NCBI GenBank assembly: GCA_964035015.1
Contig: OZ035997.1
Coordinates: forward strand, 18,383,866 to 18,447,865
Source of the DNA: Corallium rubrum
Taxonomy: Eukaryota; Cnidaria; Anthozoa; Scleralcyonacea; Coralliidae
DNA: 64,000 bases
Direction: 5' to 3'
Below the pieces are notes generated by a model, which did no database searches, had not been told where the DNA came from, and saw only the letters and a list, made by a program, of their open reading frames with translations. The position numbers were made by a program, and so were the translations under genes. Below are positions 37,698 to 47,470 of the stretch, in pieces (position 1 is the first letter of the stretch; every line of letters begins with the position of its first letter).

Positions 37698-38309
37698 CTC
37701 TAATGCTTCCTTTGACGACACAATCTGCATTACTCTGGTTTCTTGTGTAGTTGGTTGTGGCATAAATGGAAACGATTTTGTAAAAACTACAATCTGTGCA
37801 AGATTGCCATCCGTCATCTTAGTATTGACTACAGTAGCTTTTGATGCCTGGTCATATTTTGAATCAAATTCCTTAAAAAGTAAAAAGTGGATAAAATATA
37901 TTGTATACCCATATCCTTATCAAAAATGAAAGGACTGAAAATAGTTTAAATTCTTACTTACCTTCCAACTGACAGACATGCCTCTTGTGTTTTCTGGGAA
38001 TAAGACACTAGGCCAAACACATACTCCAATGCTGTCCTTTCTTAAGCGAGGCATCAACGGTTTTTCCTTATCATAAACTCCTGCAAAACGTCTCATAAAA
38101 TCCTCTGGTACAAAATGTTTTGAACATACCACAGACGAATGTGATGGAGTCCAATCTGCTCTTGTTTCTCTGACGAAGTCGATCCATAATTTCCTTCTCC
38201 TCATCGCCTCAGGTCGTTGGTCGTTAGAATAAGGAATAGAATGTAATGCTATACCATCGTACACATTTGGTTCATTTGAGCAGCCGAGCATAATGCACCG
38301 GTTTGGCAT
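37698..38309 (-). CDS. THAP-domain protein, two predicted exons (3' end unresolved)
   Basis: Exon 1 (38309-37962, 116 codons) starts MPNRCIMLGCSN and carries the THAP C2CH zinc finger: Cys5 and Cys10, LWIDFV with the conserved Trp, then SSVVCSKHFVPEDF supplying Cys and His. It ends in phase 0 at a GTAAGT donor. After a 90-bp intron, an acceptor (ctttttaag) opens exon 2 (37871-37698, 58 codons, EFDSKYDQASKATVVNTKMT onward) to a GTAAAC donor. THAP domains bind specific DNA and occur in transcriptional regulators and P-element-type transposases. This could be either; no transposase core is visible. Exon 3 is not certain: candidate acceptors near 37465-37480 give only short tails. The exon structure argues for a host gene over an intact transposon. 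Confidence 0.8.
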
Positions 38310-38516
38310 TGCTTTGTTTTACAACACTTTAAATAAGCAAAGAACAAACCAACAAAATAAAGATTTGATCTGAATTAAAAATCTTGTCTCGTTGTCAACA
38401 ATGTTCGCAGTCTCAAAGCGGGTACCTTGTTTAACGTCACTTCCGGTATGAAGATTCTTCCGCCAGTGCTCGCTGTTCGCCTGAAAATCTTGTCACTCAC
38501 AAAAATACGTTGGTAT

Positions 38517-38519
38517 ATT

Positions 38520-38563
<44 letters not shown>
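38517..38563. repeat. (AT)n microsatellite
   Basis: About 22 TA units. Confidence 0.9.
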
Positions 38564-38565
<2 letters not shown>

Positions 38566-38716
38566 CTTCATTTCTTTTTTTAATAATATATCTGATTCTT
38601 TTCTCCATCCGATCCACGCAGTGAGAAACATCAAAATCATTACCGGCTAGCCATGGCATATACCAACGCGAAAATCTTTCTGACTGCGAAAACGAATTCG
38701 AGTACCTGCATGGAGT

Positions 38717-39123
38717 TCAAAATGGAAATACCTTCACATCTCTACTTCTTCACACCCCACCCCACCCCATACTGCTTCTGTAGTTTGCAGTCCCGCCCCA
38801 AACTGCTTCAGTCTGTAGTTTGTTGTATATAACTGTATGTTGTATATTACTGTATTTCTAACCGCTACAGAAACGTCAGAAAAATCTAGTGCATGATAAA
38901 AGTCGCTTACTCTTGATTTATATTTGTTTTTGGCGTTGATTTGGGAGAAATATTCGTTATATTATGATTAAATTCCATGAAAGCTAAATTATAATTTTTA
39001 TTCACATTTTTCGACAAAAAATTTTCCTCACGCCTCAGTAGTGACTACAGAAATACAGTAATATACAACAAACTACAGATCAGCTGAGTGGGAAGAAGTG
39101 GGAAGGTCAGATTTCCATTTTGA
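38717..39123. mobile_element. Inverted-repeat element
   Basis: The outer arms tcaaaatggaaataccttca and gatttccattttga pair, and the inner arms tgtagtttgttgtatat (38815-38850) and atatacaacaaactaca (39060-39080) pair. Non-coding. Confidence 0.6.
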
Positions 39124-39150
39124 CTATAACATATCCTGTGTACAGTGTAT

Positions 39151-39319
39151 TATAGAGCGTTTTCACTCATGTGATCGGTGGCCCATTGGGGTGGTGAAAC
39201 AATACGAAATATTTGAATAAGAAAGAGCTAATTCCCATACCGTACACCAATACGGCCGCCATTTCATTCTTTTGGTACACCAATATGGCCGCCGTGACGT
39301 AAGATGAAAACGCTCTATA
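39151..39319 (+). mobile_element. MITE family B, copy 1
   Basis: 169 bp with ends tatagagcgttttca / tgaaaacgctctata. The interior has two gtacaccaatayggccgcc segments, the same core that makes up the minisatellite at 44507..45260. Confidence 0.85.
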
Positions 39320-39509
39320 CTTACACAGTAGGTCTCCAAGACCGTTCTCGCGAAAAGCTTAAATCCAAGTGAGTACACAGTGATGCGTTATATATATAAT
39401 ATATATATAAATATAAAGATATTTTGGCGTGTATCGTTCTATGTTCCGGTTTGATTTCAACAAAAATTTTTAATTTATGGTTTTCAGATCACTCTTAAAT
39501 ACTTGCTTC

Positions 39510-39615
39510 AAAATGCAGGAAAGTGTGTCTGAGACCCTGGAAATCCAAAATTTTCCGGGCGAGCATGCCCCCCTCCTCCCCCCCCAAGGAGACGGAGGTT
39601 CTTGGCCCCCTTGCT
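39510..39615 (+). repeat. G-tract hAT-linked repeat, plus copy
   Basis: Contains aaaatgcaggaaagtgtgtc, gagaccctggaaatcc and ccgggcgagcatgccccc, in the same order as the copy at 43735. Confidence 0.65.
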
Positions 39616-39622
39616 ACGTCAC

Positions 39623-39791
39623 TATAGATCGTTTTCACCTGACGTCACGGCGGCCATATTGGTGTACCGAAACAATGAAATGGCGGCCATATTGGTGTAC
39701 CATTAGTGTACAGCGCTATTAGTATTCTTATTCAAATATTTCGTATTGTTTTACCATGGGTCCACCGATCACATGAGTGAAAACGATCCAT
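39623..39791 (-). mobile_element. MITE family B, copy 2
   Basis: 169 bp, opposite orientation to copy 1 (tatagatcgttttcacctga at the left and gtgaaaacgatccata at the right), again with two gccatattggtgtacc segments. Confidence 0.85.
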
Positions 39792-40703
39792 ATTTACAAA
39801 AAAAAACAACTAACAAAGCCAATTTTACTTTGTCATGTCATTTTGCATTTCTCAGATTATCGTAATAATACCATGTTTACCAAAATTTCTTTTGTTTTTA
39901 TAGACCTTATTCAAAAATAAGAAAAATTAGAATTCTTTTATGTGCATATAAATTAACCATTATGACCTAAAGTAAAAATTCTTTTGAATTTCCTACATAA
40001 AAACGAATTTATAAGGGTTATTAAATTTATATGTATTAACAGCTAATATACTTCAATATTATTTCTTCCAATATATACTCAGGGCCGCCGAGGGGGGGGG
40101 GGGGGGGGGACATGGGTAGGGGAAATTTGCTCCATGGCGTCATACATTATGGAGGGCCTCAAAGATCAAGGGGCCTTACAGAAATGGCCCACAATATTAG
40201 CAAAAATTAAAGTAGATTTAGTTGTTTATTTCAAATTTTAATAGCCATGCACTGCAGGAAATACTGGCTTTCAGTAACCTGCGTGCAGACGCTTGTATTT
40301 CCAGAGCGTGGGTAATTCAATTACCCAAGCTGCGGAAGTGGCACAGGAACCTGAAAAATTTTCCGTTGGGGCCAACCTCGTCCCCAGGGCTGACCCGATC
40401 CCGACCGTCGTCTCTCTGTGGGCCTGAATCCCAGTGCAGTTTTGTTGGATAAATTTGACAAAAGTTTTTCATCATATTCATATGCAATTATAATTTCATC
40501 CAACATGGTGAAAATATCTTTGTCCTTCGAATCTCAAGGGATTGGTTCATTTGGTTGCACACCACCTATAAGGGGTTTGAAAAATATGTATAATGTTACG
40601 ATATTGTCATGAAAGGGGTTTGTAAGAGACCATATATAGACTACACTATACTATGTTGGTGTAGCCCATTCTCTTTCTTAAATTGATTGTATATAATATT
40701 TGT
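39792..40703. other. No gene seen; G run and short repeat remnants
   Basis: AT-rich, with a 17-G homopolymer near 40093 and a fragment ccaacctcgtccccagggct at 40373, which resembles the terminal repeat of the Mutator-like MITE at 46057. Confidence 0.4.
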
Positions 40704-40979
40704 GATCAAGCTCTGAAATTGAGTGTGGGAGTCAATTTCAACGAATTAAAAAAACTAATTCCTAAACCCCCCACCCCAACCCCAAACCACAACCCCCAGG
40801 AAACCCTAAACCCAACCACAACGTACCCCCCGGTGGCCCTAACCCTAATCACAACCCTCCGGAGAAAATCACAACACCCCTACTGGGGGTTTTCCCTATA
40901 CGCGTTTTAGTTTAACATCCCGCATGTGGGACAGACTTGACGTTGAAATTGACTCCCACACTCAATTTCAGAGCTTGAT
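40704..40979. mobile_element. MITE with 40-bp inverted ends
   Basis: gatcaagctctgaaattgag then tgtgggagtcaatttcaac is mirrored almost perfectly at 40938-40979. The interior is C-rich (repeated aaccccaa/ccctaa-like runs), not coding. Confidence 0.85.
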
Positions 40980-40984
40980 TACAA

Positions 40985-42946
40985 TAGACCTTTTCACCAA
41001 TAGCGGCGCCATCTTGAATTCGCAGGGCATTATCACAGAATAAGGATCAACCAGAAGTCCAACTCGCGGAAAAAAGTGTCCCATTATTTTTATGCGCATG
41101 CGCCAGTCCGCCATTTTGAAAGTAAGTGCACCCGGGAAATTATCCCCCTCGTCCTTACGATCCTCGGGCTCCTGTAGTCAATTACTCTTGGCCTTCTTGT
41201 GACCTTGTAATTAACTTTACATTGTTGTCTATATATATATATAAATAATATTTAGTTAAGTAAATAAGTAATTTACTTTAGAAAACGATTCTTTGGAGAT
41301 GAAATTCTTTGACCACGAGGCTATTAAAACTTCACTACGCGGATACTACGGGTAAAAGTCCGTGGCAAAAAAGTCCTGTACTCACGAAGCGGGTTTTACA
41401 TTTCTCGATTAATGCCGACACATTTGTTTATAGAACAAGATGGCTAAAATTTACGGAACTACGCATTGTTGAAATACATCGGGTACGTATGTTGTTACTT
41501 GTAAATTTTATAAGCTTTCATTCGGTATATAGTTCAAATCATAGTGTTACCTGTAACTTTTTAAAATGTTCAAAATGTTCTGATCATTGACCATAAAAGT
41601 TTTAATATTTTTTCATATATTCAAAAGGTATGATCACTAATTTGCACCAAAAACGTTTTCAACTTCAACTAGAAATCTGCAAACATTTCCACTCCTTTCA
41701 TTCCTTTCATATTTGAATTAGTTTCTGTTCAAGAAATATCTTAGGTCCATGCCAGAAGTCTTTCTGAGGTTATAGCAAACACCAAAACAACAAAAGGCAA
41801 AACAAACTTAAGAAATTCATCCATATCAGACGGTCCACGTCAAAATAATGGGGTTTTTTCATATTTTAAAATACTTCCCAGCAAGAAAATTAAAAGTTTA
41901 GACATGAATAGCACTTGACAGTACCCTTTGTGTAATATCTTGTTCAGGGCTGTGTGTTTAATATTTAAAAACAAAATCCAAAATTCTATAACACTTGTGA
42001 GGAGTCCATTTCCCATTATATAATTCTTATTTTACGAGCAATGGTGAGAACATTTTGAACATTTTAAAAAGTTACAGGTAACACTAAAATTTGAACTATA
42101 TACCGAATGAAAGCTTATAAAATTTCTAACAACATACGTACCCGATGTATTTCAACAATGCGTAGTTCCGAAAATTTTAGCCATCTTTTTCTATAAACAA
42201 ATGTGTCGGCAAAATCGAGAAATGTAAAACCCGCTTCGTGAGTACAGGACTTTTTTGCCACGGACTTTTACCCGTAGCATCCGCGTACTGAAGTTTTAAT
42301 AACCTCGTGGTCAAAGAATTTCATCTCCAACGGAACGTTCTCTAAAGTAAATTACTTATTTACTTAACTAAATATTATTTATATATAGAGAGAACAATAT
42401 AAATTTAATTAAAGGTCACACCAAGGCCAAGAGTAATTGAATACAGGAGCCCGAGGGTCGCAAGAACGAGAGGGCTAATTTCCCGGGTGCACTTACTTTC
42501 AAAATGGCGCCGGGATCGCGAGGCCGACATTTCCCGAGGACGCTTACATCAAAGGTGCCGACAGAGAGTTGGACTTCTGGTTGATCCTTATTCTGTGGCA
42601 TCATGGTCTATCCAGGGTAACAAGCTCACAATGCAGTAATTTTTTCTTTATAAATACTTTCATGGCAACAATATCTAAATATAATAATTGTCATATTGGT
42701 AAAAGCAACAATTATCGGACGTGTAAGGATAGATTCATGGCAAATGTATCCTTATACGTACGAGAATTACTGCTTTTACCATTATGACAACGATCATATC
42801 TAGACATTGTTGCCATGAAAGTGTTTACAAAGAAAAAATTACCGCATTGTGTCTCAACACTAAGCAATCACCCTTTTAATGGAGCTTGTTACCCTACTAC
42901 AATGCATTGCGAATTCAAGATGGCGCCGCTATTCAGTGAAAAGGAG
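40985..42946. mobile_element. Fold-back element of about 2 kb, with a nested insertion
   Basis: The left arm 40985-41590 and the right arm 42050-42946 are inverted copies (caatagcggcgccatcttga, acttttacccgtagcatccg versus its counterpart, ttttaaaatgttcaaaatgt). The loop 41591-42050 is AT-rich. The right arm is split at about 42606-42905 by a younger element. The short frames here (41309-41590 and 42416-42604) are arm sequence. Confidence 0.85.
42606..42905. mobile_element. MITE nested in the right arm
   Basis: The ends ccagggtaacaagct and agcttgttaccct are inverted, as are inner segments such as ctttcatggcaacaatatct and ttgttgccatgaaag. The uninterrupted left arm shows the empty site. Confidence 0.75.
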
Positions 42947-43023
42947 GTGTGATAATTTCTTCGTTTTTACAGTAAAATTTCAACTATACTCGGTGTAGAA
43001 TTAAATGAAAAAGTTCGCTCAAA

Positions 43024-43185
43024 TTGCTGCAAATGGTGTTCCGAGGTTCTAGATTTCAAAAATTTCCGAGGGACGACCCCCGGCCCCTCCTGAAATGCGG
43101 TCACTATTTTCCATTTGCCACTACTGCCCCCCCTCCACCCCCTCCCCCCCCCCCCCACTTTTTGACACCTTGCTACGGCACTGAT
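43024..43185. repeat. G/C-tract repeat fragment
   Basis: ctagatttcaaaaatttccg, then agggacgacccccggcccct, followed by C-rich runs to 43157. Same family as 43735. Confidence 0.5.
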
Positions 43186-43256
43186 TGTTGTTGTGGTTGT
43201 GGTTGTGGTTGTGGTTGTGGTTGTGGTTGTGGTTGTGGTTGTGGTTGTGGTTGTTG
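43186..43256 (+). repeat. (TTGTGG)n hexamer repeat
   Basis: About 11 units of GTGGTT. Not the TTAGGG telomere sequence of animals. Confidence 0.92.
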
Positions 43257-43734
43257 AGTGTTCTCGAAGAAGCATAACGGGGATATCTAGTATCCTAAAT
43301 TGTTTAGAATACTGAACGACTTTGCCTTTTTATTGCGTTCAACAGGACGGCAGTCGTAACAACCAGTGCAATTCGAGCTCTGCTTATTGAACTCAGCTTT
43401 ATATAAAATAAGTAATTACGTAAAATTATTAGTAAAATTACAATGTAATGTTTACGCTAAAAATAATAATTATCGCTTAGCAAAGCTAAAAAGAAGATTA
43501 CGCTGATAATAATGTGACAAGTAATACAAGGTACAGCCACTGAGGATACATCTTGAAATGGCCAGTGAAATACTTGGCTATCACAATTGAAGTACTAGTA
43601 ATGCATGATTATAATCAAAGCAGGCCCGGATTTACCGGCTTACCCGATCTACAGGCTTACCAGGCTATATATAGCCGGTAGGCCCACAATTTGGACGGCC
43701 CATGTTTTAAAATATGTTAAAAAATGGGATTTCA

Positions 43735-43870
43735 GACCTTTATATTTTGCTCAAAAGTGTCCTCCAAATGCAGGAAATGTTGTTTCAGAGACCCAAAATT
43801 CAAAAAAATTCCGGGGGGGGGGGGCATGCCCCCGGAGCCCCCCTAAATGTGTCGTCACACTTAGCCTGGA
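43735..43870 (+). repeat. G-tract hAT-linked repeat, best plus copy
   Basis: cctccaaatgcaggaaatgt, tgtttcagagacccaaaatt and attccggggggg then gcatgcccccggagcccccc. It defines the motif order used for the other copies. Confidence 0.7.
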
Positions 43871-43974
43871 TGTAGGCCCAAAATTGGTAAATCCAAGCCT
43901 GAATCAAGGAGTGGCAGTGGCGGCACTATACGTTGGTGTGGCGCATGGTGCGAGCCTCCTTCCAAAGTGATGAT

Positions 43975-44095
43975 ATCAGTAGGGGTCCTAGGGTGTCGGG
44001 GAGATGCTCCACACTCCACAGGAAAATTTAATTTAGAGTCTCTGAAACATCATTACCTGAATTTCGAGAGCATCTTAATTTGAGTAAAATCTAAA
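43975..44095 (-). repeat. G-tract hAT-linked repeat, diverged minus copy
   Basis: taggggtcctagggtgtcgg, ggagatgctccacac and tttagagtctctgaaacatc in the reverse order. Confidence 0.55.
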
Positions 44096-44506
44096 GACTA
44101 CAAATCACTTTTTTTAGTGCATCCATAAAAATATATTAAAACACGATCAAGTCGGTTTTCTTTGGTTTTTTGTAAATTTATATATAGGGATTGTATATAT
44201 AAATCCTGGGGATTATATTCAGAGAGATCGTAAATTGATGGGGATTATATATATATAAAGCCTGGGGATTATATATATAATCCTATGAATTTATAATTGC
44301 CCAATTCATAGGGTGCATGCTACAACGATCTCGTATCGTAACGCCGGTAGCACATACGAAAAGGAGAGCAAGCCAGCAAGGGTTTGCTTTTCGCTCACGT
44401 AGTTTACGAGAGGAAGGCAAACCAATGAAAATCATCAAAATCTGTTGGTTGAGACAGCACTTTATTACACTGAACGTTGAGCATAAAATGTGGGATTGAT
44501 ACTGTT

Positions 44507-45260
44507 TGTTTTGGTACACCAATATGGCCACCATTTCATTGTTTTGTACACCAATATGGCCACTATTTCATTGTTTTGGTACACCAGTATGGCCACCATT
44601 TCATTGTTTTGTACACCAATATGGCCACTATTTCATTGTTTTGGTACACCAATATGGCCGCCATTTCATTGTTTTGTACACCAATATGGCCACTATTTCA
44701 TTGTTTTGGTACACCAATATGGCCACCATTTCATTGTTTTGTACACCAATATGGCCACTATTTCATTGTTTTGGTACACCAATATGGCCACCATTTCATT
44801 GTTTTGTACACCAATATGGCCACTATTTCATTGTTTTGGTACACCAATAAGGCCACCATTTCATTGTTTTGTACACCAATATGGCCACTATTTCATTGTT
44901 TTAGTACACCAATATGGCCACCGTTTCATTGTTTTGGTACACCAGTATGACCACACTATTTCATTGTTTTGGTACACCAATATGGCCGCCATTTCATTGT
45001 TTCTGTACACCGATATGGCCACTATTTCATTGTTTTGGTACACCAGTATGGCCACACTATTTCATTGTTTTGGTACACCAGTATGGCTGATTGGCCACTA
45101 TTTCATTGTTTTAGTACACCAGTATTACCACTATTTCATTGTTTTAGTACACCAGTATGGCCACTATTTCAATGTTTTGGTACACCAGTATGGCCACTAT
45201 TTCATTGTTTTAGTACACCAGTATGGCCACCATTTCAATGTTTTGGCAGACCAGTACGGC
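44507..45260 (+). repeat. 33/32-bp minisatellite derived from MITE family B
   Basis: About 23 units of ttttggtacaccaatatggc then caccatttcattg. In the first two thirds, 33-bp units with GGTACACC alternate with 32-bp units lacking one G, so a 65-bp dimer is the real repeating block. Units diverge after about 44940 (ccagtatg variants). The long HQYGHYFIVL-type reading frames over this region are artefacts of the repeat. Confidence 0.95.
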
Positions 45261-45860
45261 TGCCAAAAATGTTTTAGTACAACTACTACAGTCAATCGAC
45301 TGAAAATTGCATCAAATTCAACCATTAACTCCAAACAGCACTGCTGTTGTTATATTATTTTTCAAGGCGCTAGCCCACAGTAGCCCGAGTTCACGCCTAG
45401 CGGGCGTCTTGTTCAACATTATTTGACAAAGATCACTTTAAATACGGCAATTTCATTAAGTTCGACTGACAGTGCCATTAAATACGACGAGCCCAGTCGT
45501 ATGATACGACTCAACTATACGGCGTTGGTGCAGACGGGGTACAATTCATGCGCCGAATAAAATGCATACATTAATTTACAATATGATAATACATTTTCCA
45601 TCCACAATTCATGTTTGTAACATCATTTCCAGACCTACGACTCGAGAACTGTAATTTATTCGACTTATTAAATACGACGAAAATACGCTGTATAGCTCAA
45701 CAGGAACAATTTCAGAATTTGGCTCGACTATAATAGGTATTTTATACGGCGCATGAAAAATACGCCGTTTGTCACAGACCTTAGTTACACATATGACAGA
45801 TAACATCAGACGATTTATCGTGTGGGTGTCAGCAGTAAGAACTTTATACGTGGTGGCGCC
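45261..45860. other. No gene seen
   Basis: Several taaatacgacg/tatacggcg motifs in both orientations suggest an old inverted-repeat element, too diverged to delimit. Confidence 0.35.
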
Positions 45861-45919
45861 ACCATAGTCAATCGAGATATATGGTCTGGAAATTCGGCAA
45901 ACTTCAAAGCGCCTATAAT

Positions 45920-46829
45920 CAGGGACGTAGGAAGCAGGGGGGGGGCGCCCCCCCCCCATATTTTATAAAGGGGGCCCGGAATAGCTTTCGCCCCCCCCCC
46001 CCCCCCCCCAAAAAAAAATAATTGAATTTAAAAAAATCGCATTATAAGTGCGACTTCAACCTCGTCCCCAGGGCATTTTGCCTCCACGTTGGGAGGTCGG
46101 CGAAAATGGCCCTGGCATCGGCTGGTCGATTCTATAATCGGATTGGCCGGTTTAAAAACTTGATTAATTCAGATACAGTGTAATTTATTCATCAAAATGT
46201 GAATTGCAATAAATCCACACTGCGAAGTTCATCCAAAGAATTGTAACGATAGCTTTGGTTAAAGTCAAGAACAACATTAGATATATGTTTCTTCCCGACA
46301 TTTAAATGCATCCTGGATAATCGTGGGGAGTATCATGATGAATAATGCCAGCCAGTTGCATTTATGATAAAGGTTCACATGAGTGATTCGGCAGAGCGTT
46401 AAATATTTCTTATTTATTATTCATGTATACGTATTATACAAAAACGAAACACAAAGACCGCATAAATTTTCTTGCCAAAACACCCCAAAATTCTGGGTGT
46501 CACGTGACCAGCCGATGCCAGGGCCATTTTCGCCGACTCCCAACGTGGAGGCAAAATGCCCTGGGGACGAGGTTGGTGCGACTTCGATTGCGCTGATCGG
46601 CCAATTAATAATAATAATCCATCCTGACTCATGGATAGCAATAGACTCACAAATTATAATGAAAGAATTAATGAAAGGGCCTAACGAAAGAGGTAGAGGA
46701 GACTCTGAAAATGCCATTTCCGACGATCTAGAGACTCCAAATTTTCAAAATTTTACCGCTCGGCGCCAACCATGGTGGCGCCTCGTGGGAGTGGGCCCCC
46801 CTAACTTTATCAAGCTTCCTACGCCCCTG
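45920..46829. mobile_element. hAT-like MITE with G-tract interior
   Basis: The ends CAGGGACGTAGGAAGC and GCTTCCTACGCCCCTG are inverted; both sides carry the direct repeat CCTATAAT (45912-45919, 46830-46837), the 8-bp size of hAT elements. The right interior (ctctgaaaatgccatttccg, gagactccaaattttcaaaa) is the same sequence seen in the scattered G-tract repeats, which identifies them as hAT-type. It is split by the element at 46057..46575. Confidence 0.85.
46057..46575. mobile_element. Mutator-like MITE, 519 bp
   Basis: The terminal repeats CAACCTCGTCCCCAGGGC and complement extend about 70 bp with one indel. Flanking direct repeats GTGCGACTT (46048-46056 and 46576-46584) are 9 bp, the size typical of Mutator-like elements. 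No transposase. Confidence 0.85.
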
Positions 46830-47470
46830 CCTATAATGAGCTGTGATTTTATGTTGAACCGTACCTTACACCGTGCACATCCTTTGTTTTAGGTTTATTA
46901 ATATTTAAATAGCACGGTTGAGTGATTGAACTGAATCGTTGCTATTGGGCAATTCGTTCATTATACTAAAATACAATGTGTTCAGTGACCGTGCACCGTG
47001 CACAAAAATGCATAAAGCGAACAAAAAGATAGACCAAAGACTTTAGCTGAGTTTCCAGACCATATCTCGATTGACTATGGTCTCAAGAACGTGAAAATGC
47101 TCTCAATGACATCTTGTGTAGAACGACGACGGCGTTCACTTTGCTCTTGGAATTTTAAATTGCTCATTATCATTGTTTTGAATGAAAAATGCTATTGAAT
47201 TAAAACGCCGTCCGTAGCTGTAAAACGGCTGTTGCTTAAGCCCTCTATATATGCATGCGGCGAACCATTAATCAGTCTGTCGTATATCGCATCAAGAAAG
47301 GCAAATGATCAATTGAATCACTTCGTCATCTACATATTAGTCAAGAACAATATCGCATTTGTACCAACTAAAGAACTTCCTTGATTACATACCTATATAT
47401 ATACCTTTTATATCCAACTGAGTTAACTGAAGTTAAGAAGTCTAATAGCTAATTCTTCAAACTGTTCAAG

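Larger units (their letters stand above)
45861..47081. mobile_element. MITE of family A, copy 2, with two nested insertions
   Basis: The ends accatagtcaatcgagatat and its complement ending at 47081. When the insert 45920..46829 and one copy of its duplication are removed, the sequence around the junction (caaagcgcctataatgagct) lines up with copy 3 at 55080..55476. Confidence 0.85.

Noticed and set aside
43186-43256. Interstitial telomere
   Set aside because: The unit is TTGTGG, not TTAGGG.
44477-45383. Overlapping ORFs of 114 to 297 residues with HQYGHYFIVL repeats
   Set aside because: All frames of the 33/32-bp minisatellite; the array has no coding constraint and derives from a MITE.
46383-46892. 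169-residue plus-strand ORF
   Set aside because: It crosses the boundaries of the two nested MITEs, so it is a chance frame through unrelated elements.
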